Source: Magnetococcales bacterium DCbin2 | Lineage (GTDB): Bacteria; Pseudomonadota; Magnetococcia; Magnetococcales; UBA8363 | Reading direction: 5' to 3' | DNA length: 50,649 nucleotides | Assembly (NCBI GenBank): GCA_002753615.1 | Contig: PEAO01000006.1 | Span: 1-50,649, forward strand | Shown here: positions 7,969-20,908 of the stretch, piece by piece | How positions within the stretch are numbered: position 1 is the stretch's first letter | How the letters are laid out: every line of letters begins with the position of its first letter | Program-made: the position numbers and the translations under genes | Notes under the pieces: model-generated | Told to the model about the DNA's origin: nothing | The model's input: the letters and a program-made list of their open reading frames with translations, nothing else | Database searches by the model: none

Positions 7969-8160
7969 ATGGGGCGTGTAACCCAGTTTAAGAATTATCT
8001 TTTGGATGTCAGGGCAGAGGCCAGGAAGGTGATTTGGCCGACCCGCAAGGACACGACGCAGACCACGATTGTGGTATTTAGCATGGTTGTCGTGGTATCT
8101 TTGTTTCTTTGGATGGTGGATGCCATCCTGGCCTTGGTGGTTCAATCGATCATCGGTTGA
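7969..8160 (+). CDS. secE: Preprotein translocase subunit SecE
   Basis: Single-span SecE of 63 residues, clamp of the SecYEG channel. The conserved cytoplasmic amphipathic helix (FKNYLLDVRAEARKVIWPTR) precedes one membrane helix (TTIVVFSMVVVVSLFLWMVD). The short one-helix form is usual outside enterobacteria. Upstream of nusG as in nearly all bacteria. Confidence 0.96.
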   Translation: MGRVTQFKNYLLDVRAEARKVIWPTRKDTTQTTIVVFSMVVVVSLFLWMVDAILALVVQSIIG

Positions 8161-8241
8161 GGATGCAGGGGATTCATGTTTTCGGTAGAGTTTCCTCTGG
8201 GTGCCAGGGGAGGTTCGGCCAATCCACGAAAAGAGTCATAA

Positions 8242-8772
8242 ATGGCCAAGAAGTGGTATGTTATTCACGCCTATTCCGGGTTTGAGAAGCGGGTCAAGTC
8301 TGCTTTGGAGGAGCGTGTCCGTCTTGCGGGGCTTGGGGATAAGTTTGATGAGATCCTGATTCCGTCGGAGGATGTTGTCGAGTTGCGGCTTGGGAAGAAG
8401 GTGACTTCGGAGAGGAAGTTTTTTCCGGGCTATGTTTTGGTCAAGATGGAGTTGAACGACGAAACTTGGCACATGGTCAACGACATTCCCAAGGTGAGTG
8501 GATTTTTGGGCGGTGGTGGTCGTCCGCACCCGTTGACGGACAAGGACGTGGAGAAGATTTTACGTCAGGTTGAGGTTGGGATGGAGAAGCCCAAGCCGAA
8601 GGTGACCTTTTTTGCGGGTGAGAATGTACGGGTGACCGATGGACCGTTTGTTTCGTTCAACGGCGTGGTTGAAGAGGTGGATGAGGACAAGACGCGGTTG
8701 AAGGTTTCGGTGAGTATTTTTGGCCGGGCGACACCGGTTGAGTTGGATTTTGTGCAGGTCGAGAAGCTTTAG
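8242..8772 (+). CDS. nusG: Transcription termination/antitermination factor NusG
   Basis: 176 residues, usual length. The NGN domain begins KKWYVIHAYSGFEKRVK and contains FFPGYVLVKMEL. The C-terminal KOW domain is GENVRVTDGPFVSFNGVVEEVD. Binds RNA polymerase and links it to Rho or to the S10-bound ribosome. Ends 95 bases before rplK, so it may be co-transcribed with the L11-L1 genes. Confidence 0.97.
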   Translation: MAKKWYVIHAYSGFEKRVKSALEERVRLAGLGDKFDEILIPSEDVVELRLGKKVTSERKFFPGYVLVKMELNDETWHMVNDIPKVSGFLGGGGRPHPLTDKDVEKILRQVEVGMEKPKPKVTFFAGENVRVTDGPFVSFNGVVEEVDEDKTRLKVSVSIFGRATPVELDFVQVEKL

Positions 8773-8867
8773 TAGCGACGTGATGTTTGATTGGGAGCCT
8801 GTTGGGTGGAACGGGACGGTTGTTTCGGTTCTGTCAGGGCGGAAGCTGACGCGAGGATAATGGCGAT

Positions 8868-9296
8868 ATGGCGAAGAAAATTACGGCCTATATCAAGCTG
8901 GAGGTGGCTGCGGGCCAGGCAAAACCGAGTCCGCCGGTTGGACCAGCTTTGGGGCAGCATGGATTGAACATCATGGAGTTTTGCAAGTCGTTTAATGCGC
9001 AAACTCAGAAGATGGAGTTGGGTTCTCCGGTCCCGGTATTGATATCGGTGTATCAGGATCGCACCTTTAGCTTTGTCATGAAGACGCCGCCGGCCTCTTT
9101 TTTATTGAGGAAGGCTGCGGGGTTGACGAAAGGGAGTGCGACGCCTGGACGTGGGGAGAAGGCTGGCAAGGTGACTTGGCAGCAGATTGAAGAGATCGCG
9201 AAAGTGAAATTGGTTGACATGAACGCGATGGAGATTGAGGGTGCCAAGCGTAGTATAGCGGGTTCGGCTCGTTCCATGGGATTGGAAGTGGTTTGA
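8868..9296 (+). CDS. rplK: Ribosomal protein uL11
   Basis: 142 residues, full length. The N-terminal domain shows [21 protein letters not shown], including the PP hinge bound by thiopeptides and the stalk-contact region; the C-terminal rRNA-binding domain ends [17 protein letters not shown]. Part of the GTPase-associated centre. Followed by rplA after 15 bases. Confidence 0.97.
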   Translation: MAKKITAYIKLEVAAGQAKPSPPVGPALGQHGLNIMEFCKSFNAQTQKMELGSPVPVLISVYQDRTFSFVMKTPPASFLLRKAAGLTKGSATPGRGEKAGKVTWQQIEEIAKVKLVDMNAMEIEGAKRSIAGSARSMGLEVV

Positions 9297-9311
9297 TCAG
9301 GGGATAAGTTT

Positions 9312-10001
9312 ATGGCAAAGCGTGGAAAACGGATGCGGGAAATTCGGGAGCAGGTAGTCCGAACGGAGTCTTATCCTTTGGTTGAGGCGGTGGAGCTGCT
9401 AAAGAAGTCAAGCAAGGTGAAGTTTGACGAGACTGTTGACTTGGCGGTCAACTTGACGGTGGATCCACGGCACGCCGACCAGATGGTACGGGGGACGGTT
9501 GCGTTGCCTCATGGGACGGGCAAGACGGTGCGGGTATTGGTGTTTGCCAAGGGTGAGAAGGCCAAGGAGGCGACCAACGCCGGGGCGGACCATGTGGGTG
9601 CCGAGGAATTGGTGGACAAGATTCAGGGGGGATGGCTGGAGTTTGACCGGGTGGTGGCTTGTCCCGACGTGATGGGTGTTGTGGGGCGTCTTGGCCGGGT
9701 TCTTGGGCCGCGTGGTTTGATGCCCAACCCCAAATTGGGTACTGTGACCTTTGATGTTGCCAAGATTGTGGGGGACATCAAGGCGGGTCAGGTGGCCTTT
9801 CGCGTTGAGAAGGCGGGGATTATCCACGCTGGGATTGGAAAGATTTCCTTCGATGGGACCAAGCTTGTCGAGAATGTTGCGGCATTGGTGGAGCAATTGC
9901 GTAAATTGCGCCCGGCGTCGTGCAAGGGGTCTTACATGAAGAGAATTACGCTGAGTTCCACGATGGGACCAGGCATTCAAGTCGATCTGGGTACCGTATA
10001 A
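9312..10001 (+). CDS. rplA: Ribosomal protein uL1
   Basis: 229 residues. Typical N-terminus [15 protein letters not shown], two-domain structure, and [15 protein letters not shown] in domain 2; ends [14 protein letters not shown]. Forms the L1 stalk and is the usual translational repressor of rplKA. AGGGGATAAG precedes the ATG. Confidence 0.97.
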   Translation: MAKRGKRMREIREQVVRTESYPLVEAVELLKKSSKVKFDETVDLAVNLTVDPRHADQMVRGTVALPHGTGKTVRVLVFAKGEKAKEATNAGADHVGAEELVDKIQGGWLEFDRVVACPDVMGVVGRLGRVLGPRGLMPNPKLGTVTFDVAKIVGDIKAGQVAFRVEKAGIIHAGIGKISFDGTKLVENVAALVEQLRKLRPASCKGSYMKRITLSSTMGPGIQVDLGTV

Positions 10002-10022
10002 TAGCACATAGTTTTCGTCCAA

Positions 10023-10110
10023 GACAGCAGGTGCGACGGTCACTTTGATGGCCGTCGCTTAATCAGGCGTATGCCGGCCCGCCGAGACCAGGGGACTTCG
10101 CAAACCATGC
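10023..10110 (+). promoter_or_regulatory. Ribosomal L10 leader RNA
   Basis: The 257 bases between rplA and rplJ hold a motif resembling known L10 leaders: AGACAGCAGGTG, a nine-pair hairpin with one G-U (10033-10041 with 10050-10058), then a purine-containing CGCCGAGACCAGG segment. In other bacteria L10-L12 binds this leader to repress rplJL. The boundaries are approximate. Confidence 0.65.
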
Positions 10111-10258
10111 ACTCCTTTTGGTGTGGACGCCGTTTGGCTGGTGTAAGCTGGCCGGTTTAATGTCTGTTTATCTCTCGGATGTGGTCCTGAGGCTCTGTTT
10201 AAGTTTTACGAGTTTTGGGAGGAGACGGTGCAGACAGGTTACGAAAGGAGGGCATTGG

Positions 10259-10780
10259 GTGAAACAGGATGAGAAGGAAACCATAATTAACGAAGTTCGT
10301 CAGATCATGGAGCGTTCGTCCATTGTTGTGGCGACCCATTATCGTGGACTGAAGGTCTCCGAGATGGGGGCCTTGCGTAAGAAGATGCACGAGAATGGTT
10401 GTCAGTATCGTGTGATCAAGAACACATTGGCTCGGCGTGCGGCGACGGGGACGGAGTTTGAGATTCTGTCGGATATGTTGGTCGGTCCGACGGGGTTGGC
10501 ATTTTCGTCGGATCCTGTTGCGCCGGCCAAGGTTTTGGCGGGGTTCGTCAAGGACAACCCGACCCTGGAGATCCGGGGGGCGGTATTGAACGGGAAGATT
10601 CTGGACGGCAAGAGTTTGGCTAGGTTGGCCACGATGCCGTCGCGGGAGGTTATGCTCGCCAAGCTGCTTGGGACCATGAACGGCCCGATACAAAATTTTG
10701 TGGGTGTTTTGGCAGCGGTACCGGCCAGTCTTGTGCGTGTGCTGGATCAGATTCGCCAGTCCAAGGAAGTGGCCGCTTGA
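10259..10780 (+). CDS. rplJ: Ribosomal protein uL10
   Basis: 173 residues, base of the L7/L12 stalk. I chose the GTG at 10259 because AAGGAGGG lies six bases before it and the N-terminus (KQDEKETIINEVRQIMERSS) matches L10. An open frame back to 10118 crosses the leader RNA and is not coding. C-terminal helix for L12 dimers is present (ASLVRVLDQIRQSKEVAA). Confidence 0.95.
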   Translation: MKQDEKETIINEVRQIMERSSIVVATHYRGLKVSEMGALRKKMHENGCQYRVIKNTLARRAATGTEFEILSDMLVGPTGLAFSSDPVAPAKVLAGFVKDNPTLEIRGAVLNGKILDGKSLARLATMPSREVMLAKLLGTMNGPIQNFVGVLAAVPASLVRVLDQIRQSKEVAA

Positions 10781-10850
10781 CGGTAAAGTGCGCGACAAAA
10801 GAACATTCAGGCAACTGACATTTTAAAGAATAATCTGGAGGAAGAGATCC

Positions 10851-11237
10851 ATGGGTATGTCGAAAGATGAGATGATTGCAGCGATTGAGAGCATGACGGT
10901 TCTTGAGTTGTCCGAGCTGGTCAAAGCTTTGGAGGAGAAATTTGGCGTGTCGGCAGCGGCTCCGGTGGCGGTGGCGGCGGCAGCGGCTCCTGCGGACGGT
11001 GGTGGCGCAGCGGCAGCGGAAGAGAAGACGGAATTTGATGTGATCCTGGCGGATGCGGGTGACAAGAAGATTCATGTCATCAAAGCGGTACGTACCATTA
11101 CTGGATTGGGTCTGAAGGAAGCCAAGGATTTGGTGGAAGGTGCCCCCAAGCCGGTCAAGGAAGGGGTTTCCAAGGAAGATGCGGAGAAATTCCGTAAGGA
11201 GCTTGAGGAGTCGGGTGCCAAAGTGGAAATCAAGTAA
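10851..11237 (+). CDS. rplL: Ribosomal protein bL12 (L7/L12)
   Basis: 128 residues. N-terminal dimerisation domain ([25 protein letters not shown]), Ala/Gly-rich hinge, and the globular C-terminal domain that recruits factors (IRTITGLGL-type core, [18 protein letters not shown]). TGGAGGAAGAG is a strong ribosome binding site, fitting the high copy number of this protein. 70 bases after rplJ. Confidence 0.97.
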   Translation: MGMSKDEMIAAIESMTVLELSELVKALEEKFGVSAAAPVAVAAAAAPADGGGAAAAEEKTEFDVILADAGDKKIHVIKAVRTITGLGLKEAKDLVEGAPKPVKEGVSKEDAEKFRKELEESGAKVEIK

Positions 11238-11264
11238 GCAAGGATTAGCAGTAGAGTTCGGTCC

Positions 11265-11309
11265 AAGCAGCCCCTGGGCAGGGATTATTTTCATGCCTGC
11301 GGGCTGCTT
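11265..11309 (+). promoter_or_regulatory. Long hairpin between rplL and rpoB
   Basis: AAGCAGCCC (11265-11273) pairs perfectly with GGGCTGCTT (11301-11309); GCAGG (11278-11282) and CCTGC (11296-11300) extend the stem with a four-base bulge. No T-run follows. It sits where E. coli has its attenuator and RNase III site, so a similar role in lowering rpoBC relative to rplL is likely. Confidence 0.6.
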
Positions 11310-11420
11310 CCGGCGTAGGTCATACCCACTGGGAACGCCGCTAGCTGGCAGGTTTCTACCTCCGTCATCCCAGGATGCGGTTGAGAACAGCCTCCTTAAC
11401 GCGAAGTCCGAGGAGATCCG

Positions 11421-14400
11421 ATGGCTCTCACCTTCACAGAAAAAAAACGGCTCCGGAAAAATTTTGGTCAGATACCGACCATTATTGACATACCCAACCT
11501 GATTGCCATCCAAAAGCAATCCTTTTCCCGTTTTCTCCAGGAGGATACGCCGCCTGAGGAGAGGAGGGATATGGGGTTGCATGGTGTGTTCCGTTCGGTT
11601 CTGCCGATACAGGACTATGCGGGGACCATCAGTTTGGAATATGTCAGCTATGCGCTGGGAGAGCCGAAGTATGACATGGAGGAGTGTCTCCAGCGTGGCA
11701 TGACTTTTTCGGCACCGTTGAAGGTGGTTTTCCGGTTGGTGATTTGGGAGGAGAACCCGGACACGGGGGCGACGACGGTCCAGGAAGTCAAGGAGCAGGA
11801 TGTCTATTTGGGGGAGATGCCCCTAATGACGCCGACGGGGACGTTTATTGTCAACGGGACGGAGCGGGTTATTGTCTCGCAGATGCACCGTTCGCCGGGT
11901 GTCTTTTTTGACCATGATAAAGGGAAGTCCCACAGTTCGGGGAAATTTTTATTTTCGGCGCGGATCATCCCCTATCGTGGATCGTGGTTGGATTTTGAAT
12001 TTGATCCCAAGGATTATTTGTTTGCTCGGATTGACCGGCGGCGGAAGTTGCCGGTGACGACGTTGCTACGGGCGATGGGGATGGGGCCTGAGGAGATTTT
12101 GGCGCGGTTTTATGACCTTGAGACCTACCGCAAGACGGGGGTGATCTGGGAGAAGAAGCTGGATGCGGATCGACTGATTGGGAGCCGTCCCAATTTTGCC
12201 ATTGTGGATCCCCACAATGGGGAAGAGTTGGTCAAGCCCAAGCGCAAGGTGACCGCCCGAGCTGTGCGTAAGATCAAGGAATTGGGGTTGGAGTGGATCC
12301 AGGTTCCGGCGGAGGATATCGTCGGTCGTTTTATTGCTGCCGACTTGAAAGACAGTGATGGGCGTCTTTTGATTGAGGCGGGCAAAGAGATTTCGGAAGA
12401 TGTTTTGATCGAGATCGATCAGGCGGGGTTGACGACGATCAATGTTCTTTACGTGGATCATGTCAATATTGGTTCCTATCTGGTTTCGACGTTGAATATT
12501 GATAAAAATCAATCACCGGAAGAGGCATTGATTGATATTTATCGGATGATGCGTCCGGGTGAGCCGCCGACGGTTGATGCGGCGACCAATTTGTTCAACA
12601 ATTTATTTTTCAATCCAGACCGCTATGACTTATCGTCGGTGGGTCGGATGAAGATGAACAAGCGGTTGAACGTCGATTGTCCTTTGGACATCCGGGTGCT
12701 GCGCAAGGAAGATATCCTGAGCGTTGTCGAGGTTTTGCTGAATCTGAAGGATGGACATGGACGGGTGGACGACATTGACCATCTTGGCAATCGCCGGGTG
12801 AGGTCGGTGGGCGAGTTGTTGGAGAATCAGGTGCGCATCGGTTTGGTGCGGATGGAACGGGCAATTCGTGAGCGGATGTCGTCGGCGGAGACTGAGAGTT
12901 TGATGCCGCATGACATCATGAACTCCAAACCTTTTTCGGCGGTGATTCGGGAGTTTTTTGGCTCGTCGCAGTTGTCGCAGTTTATGGACCAGACCAATCC
13001 GTTGTCCGAGATTACCCATAAGCGACGCTTGTCGGCCTTGGGACCGGGGGGTATGACGCGGGAAAGGGCGGGGTTTGAAGTGCGGGACGTGCATCCGACC
13101 CATTATGGACGTATTTGCCCGATTGAGACGCCGGAAGGACCGAATATTGGTTTGATCAATAGTTTGTCTACCTATGCGCGGATCAATGATTTTGGATTTA
13201 TCGAAAGTCCGTATCGTCGCGTTGCCGATGGTCAGGTGCAGGACGATGTGGCGTATTTGTCGGCGATTGAAGAAGAGAATTTTGTGATTGCCCAGGCGAA
13301 TGCGGCCTTGGATGAGGAGGGGCGTTTTCTGGGTGAGCTGATTCAATGTCGGCATAAGTTGGAATTTTCCGCGACCAGTCCTGATCGCCTGCAATATATG
13401 GACGTTTCGCCCAAGCAGATTGTGTCGGTGGCGGCGGCGTTGATCCCGTTTTTGGAGAATGACGATGCCAACCGGGCGTTGATGGGTTCCAACATGCAGC
13501 GGCAGGCGGTGCCGTTGATCAAGACCGATGCCCCATTGGTGGGGACGGGGATGGAAGGTGTTGTGGCGCGGGATTCGGGGGTGACGATTGTGTGTCGTCG
13601 GACCGGGGTTGTGGAAGAGGTGGAGGCGTCGCGCATTGTGGTCAAGGCGGATGAAGAACCGGGTTCCACGGAGCCTGGTGTGGACATCTATAACTTGATC
13701 AAATTTTCCCGATCCAATCAAAATACTTGCATCAATCAGTCGCCGCTGGTTCGGGCGGGTGAACGGGTCAACAAGGGGGATATCATTGCCGACGGTCCCA
13801 GTACGGAGTGGGGCGAGTTGGCCCTGGGGCGCAACGTTTTGGTGGCGTTCATGCCCTGGAATGGATATAACTTTGAGGATTCCATTCTGATTTCGGAACG
13901 ATTGGTCCAGGATGATATTTTCACGTCGATTCACATTGATGAATTTGAGGTGATGGCGCGGGATACCAAGTTGGGTGCCGAGGAGATTACGCGGGACATG
14001 CCCAATGTGGGTGAGGATGCCCTGAGGAATTTGGATGAATCGGGGATCATCTATGTTGGGGCGGAGGTCAAGGCGGGCGATATCTTGGTCGGCAAGGTGA
14101 CCCCTAAGGGTGAGACGCAGTTGACGCCGGAAGAGAAGTTATTGCGTGCTATTTTTGGCGAGAAGGCTTCGGATGTTCGTGATACCTCTTTGCGGTTGCC
14201 GCCGGGGGTGTCGGGGACGGTTGTTGATGTCCGGGTGTTTTCCCGAAGGGGTTTGGAGAAAGATGAACGGGCGAAGCTCATTGATCAGGATGAGATTGCC
14301 CGGTTGCGCAAGGATATGGTGGCGGAGCGTCGGATCATTGAGAAGGATGCCGATGCGCGGATTCGCGGTATGTTGATTGGCAAGACCATACGCGGTGGAG

Positions 14401-15506
14401 GTGGTTTTGCACCGGGTGCGGTTTTGACCGAGGAAAGTCTGGACCGGATGGGTCCGAAGAAGTGGGACACCCTGGTTCTTGACGATGATGCCCTGACGCA
14501 GCAGATTGAGGGGATCCGTAACCATGTGGAAAAGGTTGCGGCCCAATTGCAGAAACGCTTTGATGGCAAGGTGGAAAAGTTGGAGCGTGGTGATGATCTG
14601 CCGCCTGGCGGCTTGAAGATGGTCAAGGTTTACATTGCGGTCAAGCGCAAGTTGCAGCCGGGTGATAAGATGGCGGGTCGCCATGGAAACAAGGGTGTTA
14701 TCTCGAAGATCAACCCGATGGAGGACATGCCGCATCTGGAGGATGGTACGCCGGTAGATATTGTTTTGAATCCTTTGGGTGTGCCGTCGCGGATGAACGT
14801 GGGTCAGATTTTGGAGACCCATCTGGGGTGGGCGGCCAAGGGGATGGGGCGTCGTATTGGGGAGATGAAGGAGCGGTATGCCAAGGATGGTGGGGTGGCT
14901 CCGTTGCGGGAATTTATGACAAAAGTATTTGACGGTCATAAAGAAAAGGACGATGTTGCCGCCCTGACCGATGATGAATTGGTGGTGATGGGTGAGAATT
15001 TGCAGCATGGTGTCCCGGTGGCCTCGCCGGTTTTTGATGGGGCCACGGAGAATGAGATTGTCAAGTGGCTGAAGATTGCGGGTTTGCCCGAATCGGGGCA
15101 GGTGCGGTTGATTGATGGACGGACGGGTGAATATTTTGATCGTCCGGTGACGGTTGGTTATATTTACATGCTCAAGCTGCACCATTTGGTGGATGATAAG
15201 ATTCACGCCCGTTCTATTGGTCCTTATTCTTTGGTGACCCAACAGCCGTTGGGAGGTAAGGCACAGTTTGGTGGTCAAAGGTTTGGGGAGATGGAGGTTT
15301 GGGCGTTGGAGGCCTATGGTGCCGCTTATACGCTTCAGGAGATGTTGACGGTGAAGTCTGATGATGTGGCGGGGCGCACCAAGATTTACGAAGCCATTGT
15401 CAAGGGTGATGATACGTTTGAGGCTGGGATACCGGAATCTTTTAACGTGTTGATCAAGGAGTTGCAGTCTTTGGCTTTGGATGTTGAGTTAAAGACGGCG
15501 GAGTAG
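11421..15506 (+). CDS. rpoB: RNA polymerase subunit beta
   Basis: 1361 residues, complete. The rifampicin pocket around residues 510-545 reads [20 protein letters not shown] followed by [11 protein letters not shown], the sensitive wild-type form. Later blocks include [15 protein letters not shown] and the active-site lysine region [15 protein letters not shown]. Ends [18 protein letters not shown] precedes the ATG. Followed by rpoC after 55 bases. Confidence 0.98.
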   Translation: MALTFTEKKRLRKNFGQIPTIIDIPNLIAIQKQSFSRFLQEDTPPEERRDMGLHGVFRSVLPIQDYAGTISLEYVSYALGEPKYDMEECLQRGMTFSAPLKVVFRLVIWEENPDTGATTVQEVKEQDVYLGEMPLMTPTGTFIVNGTERVIVSQMHRSPGVFFDHDKGKSHSSGKFLFSARIIPYRGSWLDFEFDPKDYLFARIDRRRKLPVTTLLRAMGMGPEEILARFYDLETYRKTGVIWEKKLDADRLIGSRPNFAIVDPHNGEELVKPKRKVTARAVRKIKELGLEWIQVPAEDIVGRFIAADLKDSDGRLLIEAGKEISEDVLIEIDQAGLTTINVLYVDHVNIGSYLVSTLNIDKNQSPEEALIDIYRMMRPGEPPTVDAATNLFNNLFFNPDRYDLSSVGRMKMNKRLNVDCPLDIRVLRKEDILSVVEVLLNLKDGHGRVDDIDHLGNRRVRSVGELLENQVRIGLVRMERAIRERMSSAETESLMPHDIMNSKPFSAVIREFFGSSQLSQFMDQTNPLSEITHKRRLSALGPGGMTRERAGFEVRDVHPTHYGRICPIETPEGPNIGLINSLSTYARINDFGFIESPYRRVADGQVQDDVAYLSAIEEENFVIAQANAALDEEGRFLGELIQCRHKLEFSATSPDRLQYMDVSPKQIVSVAAALIPFLENDDANRALMGSNMQRQAVPLIKTDAPLVGTGMEGVVARDSGVTIVCRRTGVVEEVEASRIVVKADEEPGSTEPGVDIYNLIKFSRSNQNTCINQSPLVRAGERVNKGDIIADGPSTEWGELALGRNVLVAFMPWNGYNFEDSILISERLVQDDIFTSIHIDEFEVMARDTKLGAEEITRDMPNVGEDALRNLDESGIIYVGAEVKAGDILVGKVTPKGETQLTPEEKLLRAIFGEKASDVRDTSLRLPPGVSGTVVDVRVFSRRGLEKDERAKLIDQDEIARLRKDMVAERRIIEKDADARIRGMLIGKTIRGGGGFAPGAVLTEESLDRMGPKKWDTLVLDDDALTQQIEGIRNHVEKVAAQLQKRFDGKVEKLERGDDLPPGGLKMVKVYIAVKRKLQPGDKMAGRHGNKGVISKINPMEDMPHLEDGTPVDIVLNPLGVPSRMNVGQILETHLGWAAKGMGRRIGEMKERYAKDGGVAPLREFMTKVFDGHKEKDDVAALTDDELVVMGENLQHGVPVASPVFDGATENEIVKWLKIAGLPESGQVRLIDGRTGEYFDRPVTVGYIYMLKLHHLVDDKIHARSIGPYSLVTQQPLGGKAQFGGQRFGEMEVWALEAYGAAYTLQEMLTVKSDDVAGRTKIYEAIVKGDDTFEAGIPESFNVLIKELQSLALDVELKTAE

Positions 15507-15561
15507 GGTGCGTTGTGGCTTTGCGGCCTTCGGTCTGACTGGATCATTGGGGAGCTTTGAT

Positions 15562-18500
15562 GTGAGTCAAAATCCACAGCAGAACATATTCAAGATTTTT
15601 TCGCGCCCGGTTCTTGGGCAAAATTTTGATGGTATACGGATATCGATAGCCTCCCCGGAGAAGATACGGGCATGGTCTTATGGAGAGGTTCGCAAGCCTG
15701 AGACGATCAACTATCGGACTTTCAAGCCGGAGCGGGATGGGCTTTTTTGCGCGAAGATTTTTGGCCCGGTCAAGGATTATGAGTGTTTGTGCGGCAAGTA
15801 TAAGCGGCTCAAACATCGCGGCGTGGTGTGCGAGAAGTGTGGCGTCGAGGTCATTCAGTCCAAAGTCAGGCGGGAGCGGGTGGGTCATATTGAACTGGCC
15901 TCTCCGGTGGCGCACATCTGGTTTTTAAAATCGTTGCCAAGCCGGATTGGGTTGTTGTTGGACATGACCTTGAAGGATTTGGAACGGGTTTTATATTTTG
16001 AAAATTTTGTAGTTCTTGAAGGTGGGATGACCCCGCTGAAAAAGGGCGAGTTGCTGACCGAAGATCGGTTTAATCAGTTGCAGGAGGAATTTGGCGACGA
16101 GTTCAAGGCGGGGATTGGGGCCGAGGCGATTCGGGAAATGTTGTCGGGGATGAATATTCCCGGGCAGATTGATTCGTTGCGTGAGGAATTGACGACCACG
16201 AGTTCCGAGGCGCGACGCAAGAAGATTGTCAAGCGTCTGCATACCCTGGAGGCGTTTCAGGAGTCGGGTAATCGTCCAGAGTGGATGATTTTGGAGGTGA
16301 TTCCTGTGATTCCGCCGGAATTGCGGCCTTTGGTGCCGTTGGATGGTGGACGTTTTGCGACCTCGGATTTGAATGATCTGTATCGGCGGGTGATCAACCG
16401 GAACAATCGATTGAAACGATTGCACGAGCTTCGGGCACCGGACATCATTATTCGTAATGAGAAAAGGATGTTGCAGGAGAGCGTGGATGCGTTGTTTGAT
16501 AATGGTCGGCGTGGGCGGGTTATTACGGGGACCAATAAGAGGCCGTTGAAATCGTTATCGGAGATGCTCAAGGGTAAGCAAGGGCGTTTTCGGTTGAACT
16601 TGTTGGGTAAACGTGCGGATCGTTCGGGCCGTTCGGTGATTGTGGTCGGTCCCGAGTTAAAGCTCCACGAGTGTGGGTTGCCGAAGAAGATGGCTTTGGA
16701 GCTTTTCAAGCCGTTTATTTACAACCGGTTGGAAGAGAAGGGGTTATCGACGACCATCAAGGCGGCCAAACGGATGGTGGAGAAAGAGCGTCCTGAGGTT
16801 TGGGATATTCTGGAAGAGGTGATCCGCGAGCATCCGGTATTGTTGAATCGGGCACCGACGCTGCATCGGTTGGGTATTCAGGCTTTTGAGCCGAAGTTGA
16901 TTGAGGGGAAGGCGATTCAGTTGCATCCGTTGGTGTGTACGGCGTTCAATGCGGACTTTGATGGTGACCAGATGGCGGTCCATGTACCGTTGTCGGTTGA
17001 GGCTCAGATTGAGGCCCGTGTGTTGATGATGTCCACCAACAACATTTTGTCGCCCGCCAACGGCAAGCCGATTATTGTTCCGACCCAGGATATCATCCTT
17101 GGTTTGTATTATATGACCTCTGAACGGATCAACGTGAAGGGGGAGGGGATGATCTTTTCCTCACCCATGGAGGTTCGGCAGGCTTATGATTCGGGTGCGG
17201 TGGATTTGCACGCCCGGATTATTTGTCGTTATCGTGGTGAGCGCGTTGGTACGACGGTGGGTCGTATCCTGATGACGGAGATTTTGCCGGATCAACTCCC
17301 TTTTTCAAAGATCAATCGGTTGCAGACCAAGAAGGATGTCGCGGGTCTGATCGATTTGGTCTATCGTTTGTGTGGGACGAAGGAGACCTGTATTTTTGCG
17401 GATCGCCTGATGAATGTTGGTTTTGGGATGGCGGCCAAGGCGGGGATTTCTTTTGGCAAGGATGATTTGGTCATTCCCGATTCCAAGAAGGGTTTGGTGG
17501 ATGAATCGCAGAACAAGGTGAAAGAAATTGAGCAGCAGTACACTGACGGTTTGATCACGGAAGGGGAGAAGTACAACAAGGTTGTTGATATTTGGTCCCA
17601 GTGTACGGAGCGGGTGGCTGAGGAGATGATGCGCGCCATTTCCACGGAGGCGGTTGAGGATAATACGGGGAAGATTGTGGAGCAGCCGTCCTTCAACTCC
17701 ATTTTTATGATGGCCAATTCGGGAGCCAGGGGTTCTGCGGCCCAGATGCGTCAGCTTGCGGGGATGCGTGGTTTGATGGCCAAACCGTCGGGTGAAATCA
17801 TTGAAGCACCGATCACGGCGAATTTCCGTGAGGGTTTGACGGTTTTGCAATATTTTATTTCGACCCATGGGGCACGCAAGGGGTTGGCGGACACGGCGTT
17901 GAAGACGGCGAACTCGGGGTATCTGACGCGGCGTTTGGTTGATGTTGCGCAGGATTGTATTGTCCGCGAGATTGATTGTTGCACGGACGAGGGGTTGACG
18001 GCTTCGGCTTTGCTTGAGGGCAACGATGTGGTTGAGTCGTTGGGGGATCGTATTCTGGGCCGGGTGCCGGTTTCGGATGTGATTGACCCGGTGACCGACA
18101 CGTTGATGGCCAAGTCTGGGGAGATCATGGACGAGGATATTGTCGCCCGGATTGAGCAGTCGAATATTGAGACGATCATTATTCGGTCGCCGTTGACCTG
18201 CAACACCAAGCGTGGTGTCTGCATCAAGTGTTATGGTCGTGATCTGGCGCGTGGTACCCCGGTGGCGATTGGAGAGGCTGTAGGGGTTATTGCCGCTCAG
18301 TCTATCGGTGAGCCGGGTACACAGTTGACGATGCGCACCTTCCACATTGGTGGTACGGCTTCCCGGACGGTGGAACAATCCACCACGGAGTCGGTCAAGG
18401 GTGGTGTTGTCCGTTACCATGGGTTGATTACGGTGGTGGATCGCAACGGATTGAATGTGGTGTTATCGCGTAATAGTGAAGTTTCCATCCATGAACCGAG

Positions 18501-19725
18501 GCATGTGGAAGAGGGTGCTGGGGACGAGCGTTTGGAGCATGGTCGGGAGAGGGAACGGTATCGGATCCCTTATGGTGCCCGGTTAACGGTTGCGGATGGT
18601 GGGATGATTGATGCCAAGACCAAGTTGGCTGAGTGGGATCCGTTTGCGTCACCGATTATCACGGAAGTGGAGGGTCAGGTCCGGTTTTGGGATCTTCAGG
18701 AGGGTGTGACGCTGCGTGAGGTGACTGATGAAACCACGGGTCTGACATCGTTGGAGGTGATGGAGTGGAAGAGTCAGGGTCGCAAGACCGACATGAGGCC
18801 ACGGATCGCTTTGTTGAATCCTGAGACGGGGGAGCCGTTGGTTTTGGCCAATGGGTCGGATGTTCAGTATTATCTGCCGGTGGGTGCGGTGATTGTTACC
18901 CGTGAAGGGGAGCGCGTCAAGGCGGGTGATATTATTGCCAAGATGCCGAGGCAGATTTCCAAGACACGCGATATTACGGGAGGTCTGCCGCGGGTGGTTG
19001 AATTGTTTGAGGCACGCAAGCCCAAGGAATTTGCCATTATTTGCGAAAATGATGGTTTCGTCACCTTTGGCAAGGATTTGAAGGGTAAGCGGCGTATTGT
19101 GGTGACGCCGGAGTCGGGGGTTGCCAAGGAGTATCTGATTCCCAAAGGGAAGCAGTTGGCGGTGAACGACGGGGACTATGTGCGTCGCGGCGAACCGTTG
19201 ATGGAAGGGGCTTTGGTACCGCAGGATATTTTGAAGGTATTGGGGCTGGAGGCACTGTGCCGGTTTATGGTGAACGAGATTCAGGAGGTTTACCGGTTGC
19301 AGGGTGTGAAGATCAATGACAAGCATATTGAAGTGATTGTCCGGCAGATGTTGCAGAAGGTATCGATCCGCACGACTGGGGATACCACGTTTGTGGTGGG
19401 TGAAGCGGTGGAGAGGACGGCGTTTGATATTGAGAATCAGCGGGTACGCAAGCGTGGTGGTGCCCCTGCGACGGCGACGCCGTTGTTGCTTGGGATCACC
19501 AAGGCATCGTTGTCAACGCCATCCTTTATTTCGGCGGCCTCTTTCCAGGAGACGACTCGTGTTTTGACGGAAGCGACGATTTCTGGCCGGGTGGATACCC
19601 TGACCGGGTTGAAGGAGAACGTGATCGTGGGGCGGTTAGTCCCTGCGGGGACGGGTAAGGCCAAGGAGGTCTTGTCTCGGGGTGCTTTGATGGATGAGAC
19701 GGTCTTATCTGTGGCCGGGGGTTGA
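15562..19725 (+). CDS. rpoC: RNA polymerase subunit beta prime
   Basis: 1387 residues. The first zinc site uses Cys75, Cys77, Cys90 and Cys93; the catalytic loop NADFDGD starts at residue 463; the second zinc site lies near [14 protein letters not shown] chose the GTG at 15562, seven bases after GGGGAG; the open frame extends to a GTG at 15508 without family support. Ends with the normal VPAGTGK block. Hairpin GGGAAA/TTTCCC (19768-19786) follows without a T-run. Confidence 0.97.
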   Translation: MSQNPQQNIFKIFSRPVLGQNFDGIRISIASPEKIRAWSYGEVRKPETINYRTFKPERDGLFCAKIFGPVKDYECLCGKYKRLKHRGVVCEKCGVEVIQSKVRRERVGHIELASPVAHIWFLKSLPSRIGLLLDMTLKDLERVLYFENFVVLEGGMTPLKKGELLTEDRFNQLQEEFGDEFKAGIGAEAIREMLSGMNIPGQIDSLREELTTTSSEARRKKIVKRLHTLEAFQESGNRPEWMILEVIPVIPPELRPLVPLDGGRFATSDLNDLYRRVINRNNRLKRLHELRAPDIIIRNEKRMLQESVDALFDNGRRGRVITGTNKRPLKSLSEMLKGKQGRFRLNLLGKRADRSGRSVIVVGPELKLHECGLPKKMALELFKPFIYNRLEEKGLSTTIKAAKRMVEKERPEVWDILEEVIREHPVLLNRAPTLHRLGIQAFEPKLIEGKAIQLHPLVCTAFNADFDGDQMAVHVPLSVEAQIEARVLMMSTNNILSPANGKPIIVPTQDIILGLYYMTSERINVKGEGMIFSSPMEVRQAYDSGAVDLHARIICRYRGERVGTTVGRILMTEILPDQLPFSKINRLQTKKDVAGLIDLVYRLCGTKETCIFADRLMNVGFGMAAKAGISFGKDDLVIPDSKKGLVDESQNKVKEIEQQYTDGLITEGEKYNKVVDIWSQCTERVAEEMMRAISTEAVEDNTGKIVEQPSFNSIFMMANSGARGSAAQMRQLAGMRGLMAKPSGEIIEAPITANFREGLTVLQYFISTHGARKGLADTALKTANSGYLTRRLVDVAQDCIVREIDCCTDEGLTASALLEGNDVVESLGDRILGRVPVSDVIDPVTDTLMAKSGEIMDEDIVARIEQSNIETIIIRSPLTCNTKRGVCIKCYGRDLARGTPVAIGEAVGVIAAQSIGEPGTQLTMRTFHIGGTASRTVEQSTTESVKGGVVRYHGLITVVDRNGLNVVLSRNSEVSIHEPRHVEEGAGDERLEHGRERERYRIPYGARLTVADGGMIDAKTKLAEWDPFASPIITEVEGQVRFWDLQEGVTLREVTDETTGLTSLEVMEWKSQGRKTDMRPRIALLNPETGEPLVLANGSDVQYYLPVGAVIVTREGERVKAGDIIAKMPRQISKTRDITGGLPRVVELFEARKPKEFAIICENDGFVTFGKDLKGKRRIVVTPESGVAKEYLIPKGKQLAVNDGDYVRRGEPLMEGALVPQDILKVLGLEALCRFMVNEIQEVYRLQGVKINDKHIEVIVRQMLQKVSIRTTGDTTFVVGEAVERTAFDIENQRVRKRGGAPATATPLLLGITKASLSTPSFISAASFQETTRVLTEATISGRVDTLTGLKENVIVGRLVPAGTGKAKEVLSRGALMDETVLSVAGG

Positions 19726-19817
19726 GTAAAAGTGTGTTGATTTTGGTGGGAATCTGGTGTGTTTGGCGGGAAAGAAGAATTTTCCCAGTGTGAAATGAAA
19801 AACATGTCACGAAAAGC

Positions 19818-19845
19818 TTGACACTGGCGGATTTTGAGTTAATAT
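19818..19845 (+). promoter_or_regulatory. Strong candidate promoter of the str operon
   Basis: Perfect TTGACA (19818-19823), 16 bases, then TAATAT (19840-19845), 66 bases ahead of rpsL. It separates rpoBC from the str operon, so rpsL and following genes need not rely on read-through. Confidence 0.7.
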
Positions 19846-19910
19846 GTGGGGCTTTTCCGCTGTAGGTAAGTCCATAGACGGTCCTGAGAGGCCTTGGAGC
19901 TAATTGATCG

Positions 19911-20282
19911 ATGCCGACATTCAACCAGCTGGTTCGTCACGGGCGTAAGGCTCAGAAGAAGAAGACAAATGTTCCGGCGATGCAGGCTTGCCCGCAACGC
20001 CGTGGGGTTTGCACAAGGGTCTATACGACGACCCCCAAGAAGCCCAATTCGGCCTTGCGTAAGGTTGCGCGTGTTCGTCTTACCAATGGTCACGAGGTAA
20101 CGGTTTATATCCCGGGCGAGAGTCACAACCTTCAGGAACACTCGGTTGTTTTGGTCCGTGGTGGTCGCGTTAAGGATTTGCCTGGTGTGCGCTACCACAT
20201 CATCCGCGGTAGTTTGGATACCCAGGGTGTGCAGAATCGCAGACAGGGAAGATCCAAATACGGTTCGAAAAGGCCCAAGTGA
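19911..20282 (+). CDS. rpsL: Ribosomal protein uS12
   Basis: 123 residues. The decoding-site loops [13 protein letters not shown] and [12 protein letters not shown] are intact, with lysines in both streptomycin-relevant positions, so no resistance change is visible. First gene of the str operon. Confidence 0.98.
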   Translation: MPTFNQLVRHGRKAQKKKTNVPAMQACPQRRGVCTRVYTTTPKKPNSALRKVARVRLTNGHEVTVYIPGESHNLQEHSVVLVRGGRVKDLPGVRYHIIRGSLDTQGVQNRRQGRSKYGSKRPK

Positions 20283-20336
20283 CCTGTTGTACCATGGTTC
20301 GTACCCAAGACTAGGATGCCCAGACCGGGATATTGA

Positions 20337-20852
<516 letters not shown>

Positions 20853-20908
20853 GATGTGCTGGGGTCATGGGATAGTTTGTCGGTCCGCTTTAGATTCAGG
20901 GGATGAAT

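Noticed and set aside
10118-10258. N-terminal extension of L10
   Set aside because: The frame is open but crosses the L10 leader; the start at 10259 has the AAGGAGGG site and the family N-terminus.
12630-13934. Long open frame (434 codons) antisense to rpoB
   Set aside because: Shadow of biased codon use in rpoB; His/Arg/Gln-rich with no family features. Similar long antisense frames in tuf, rpoC, fusA and ppdK were rejected for the same reason.
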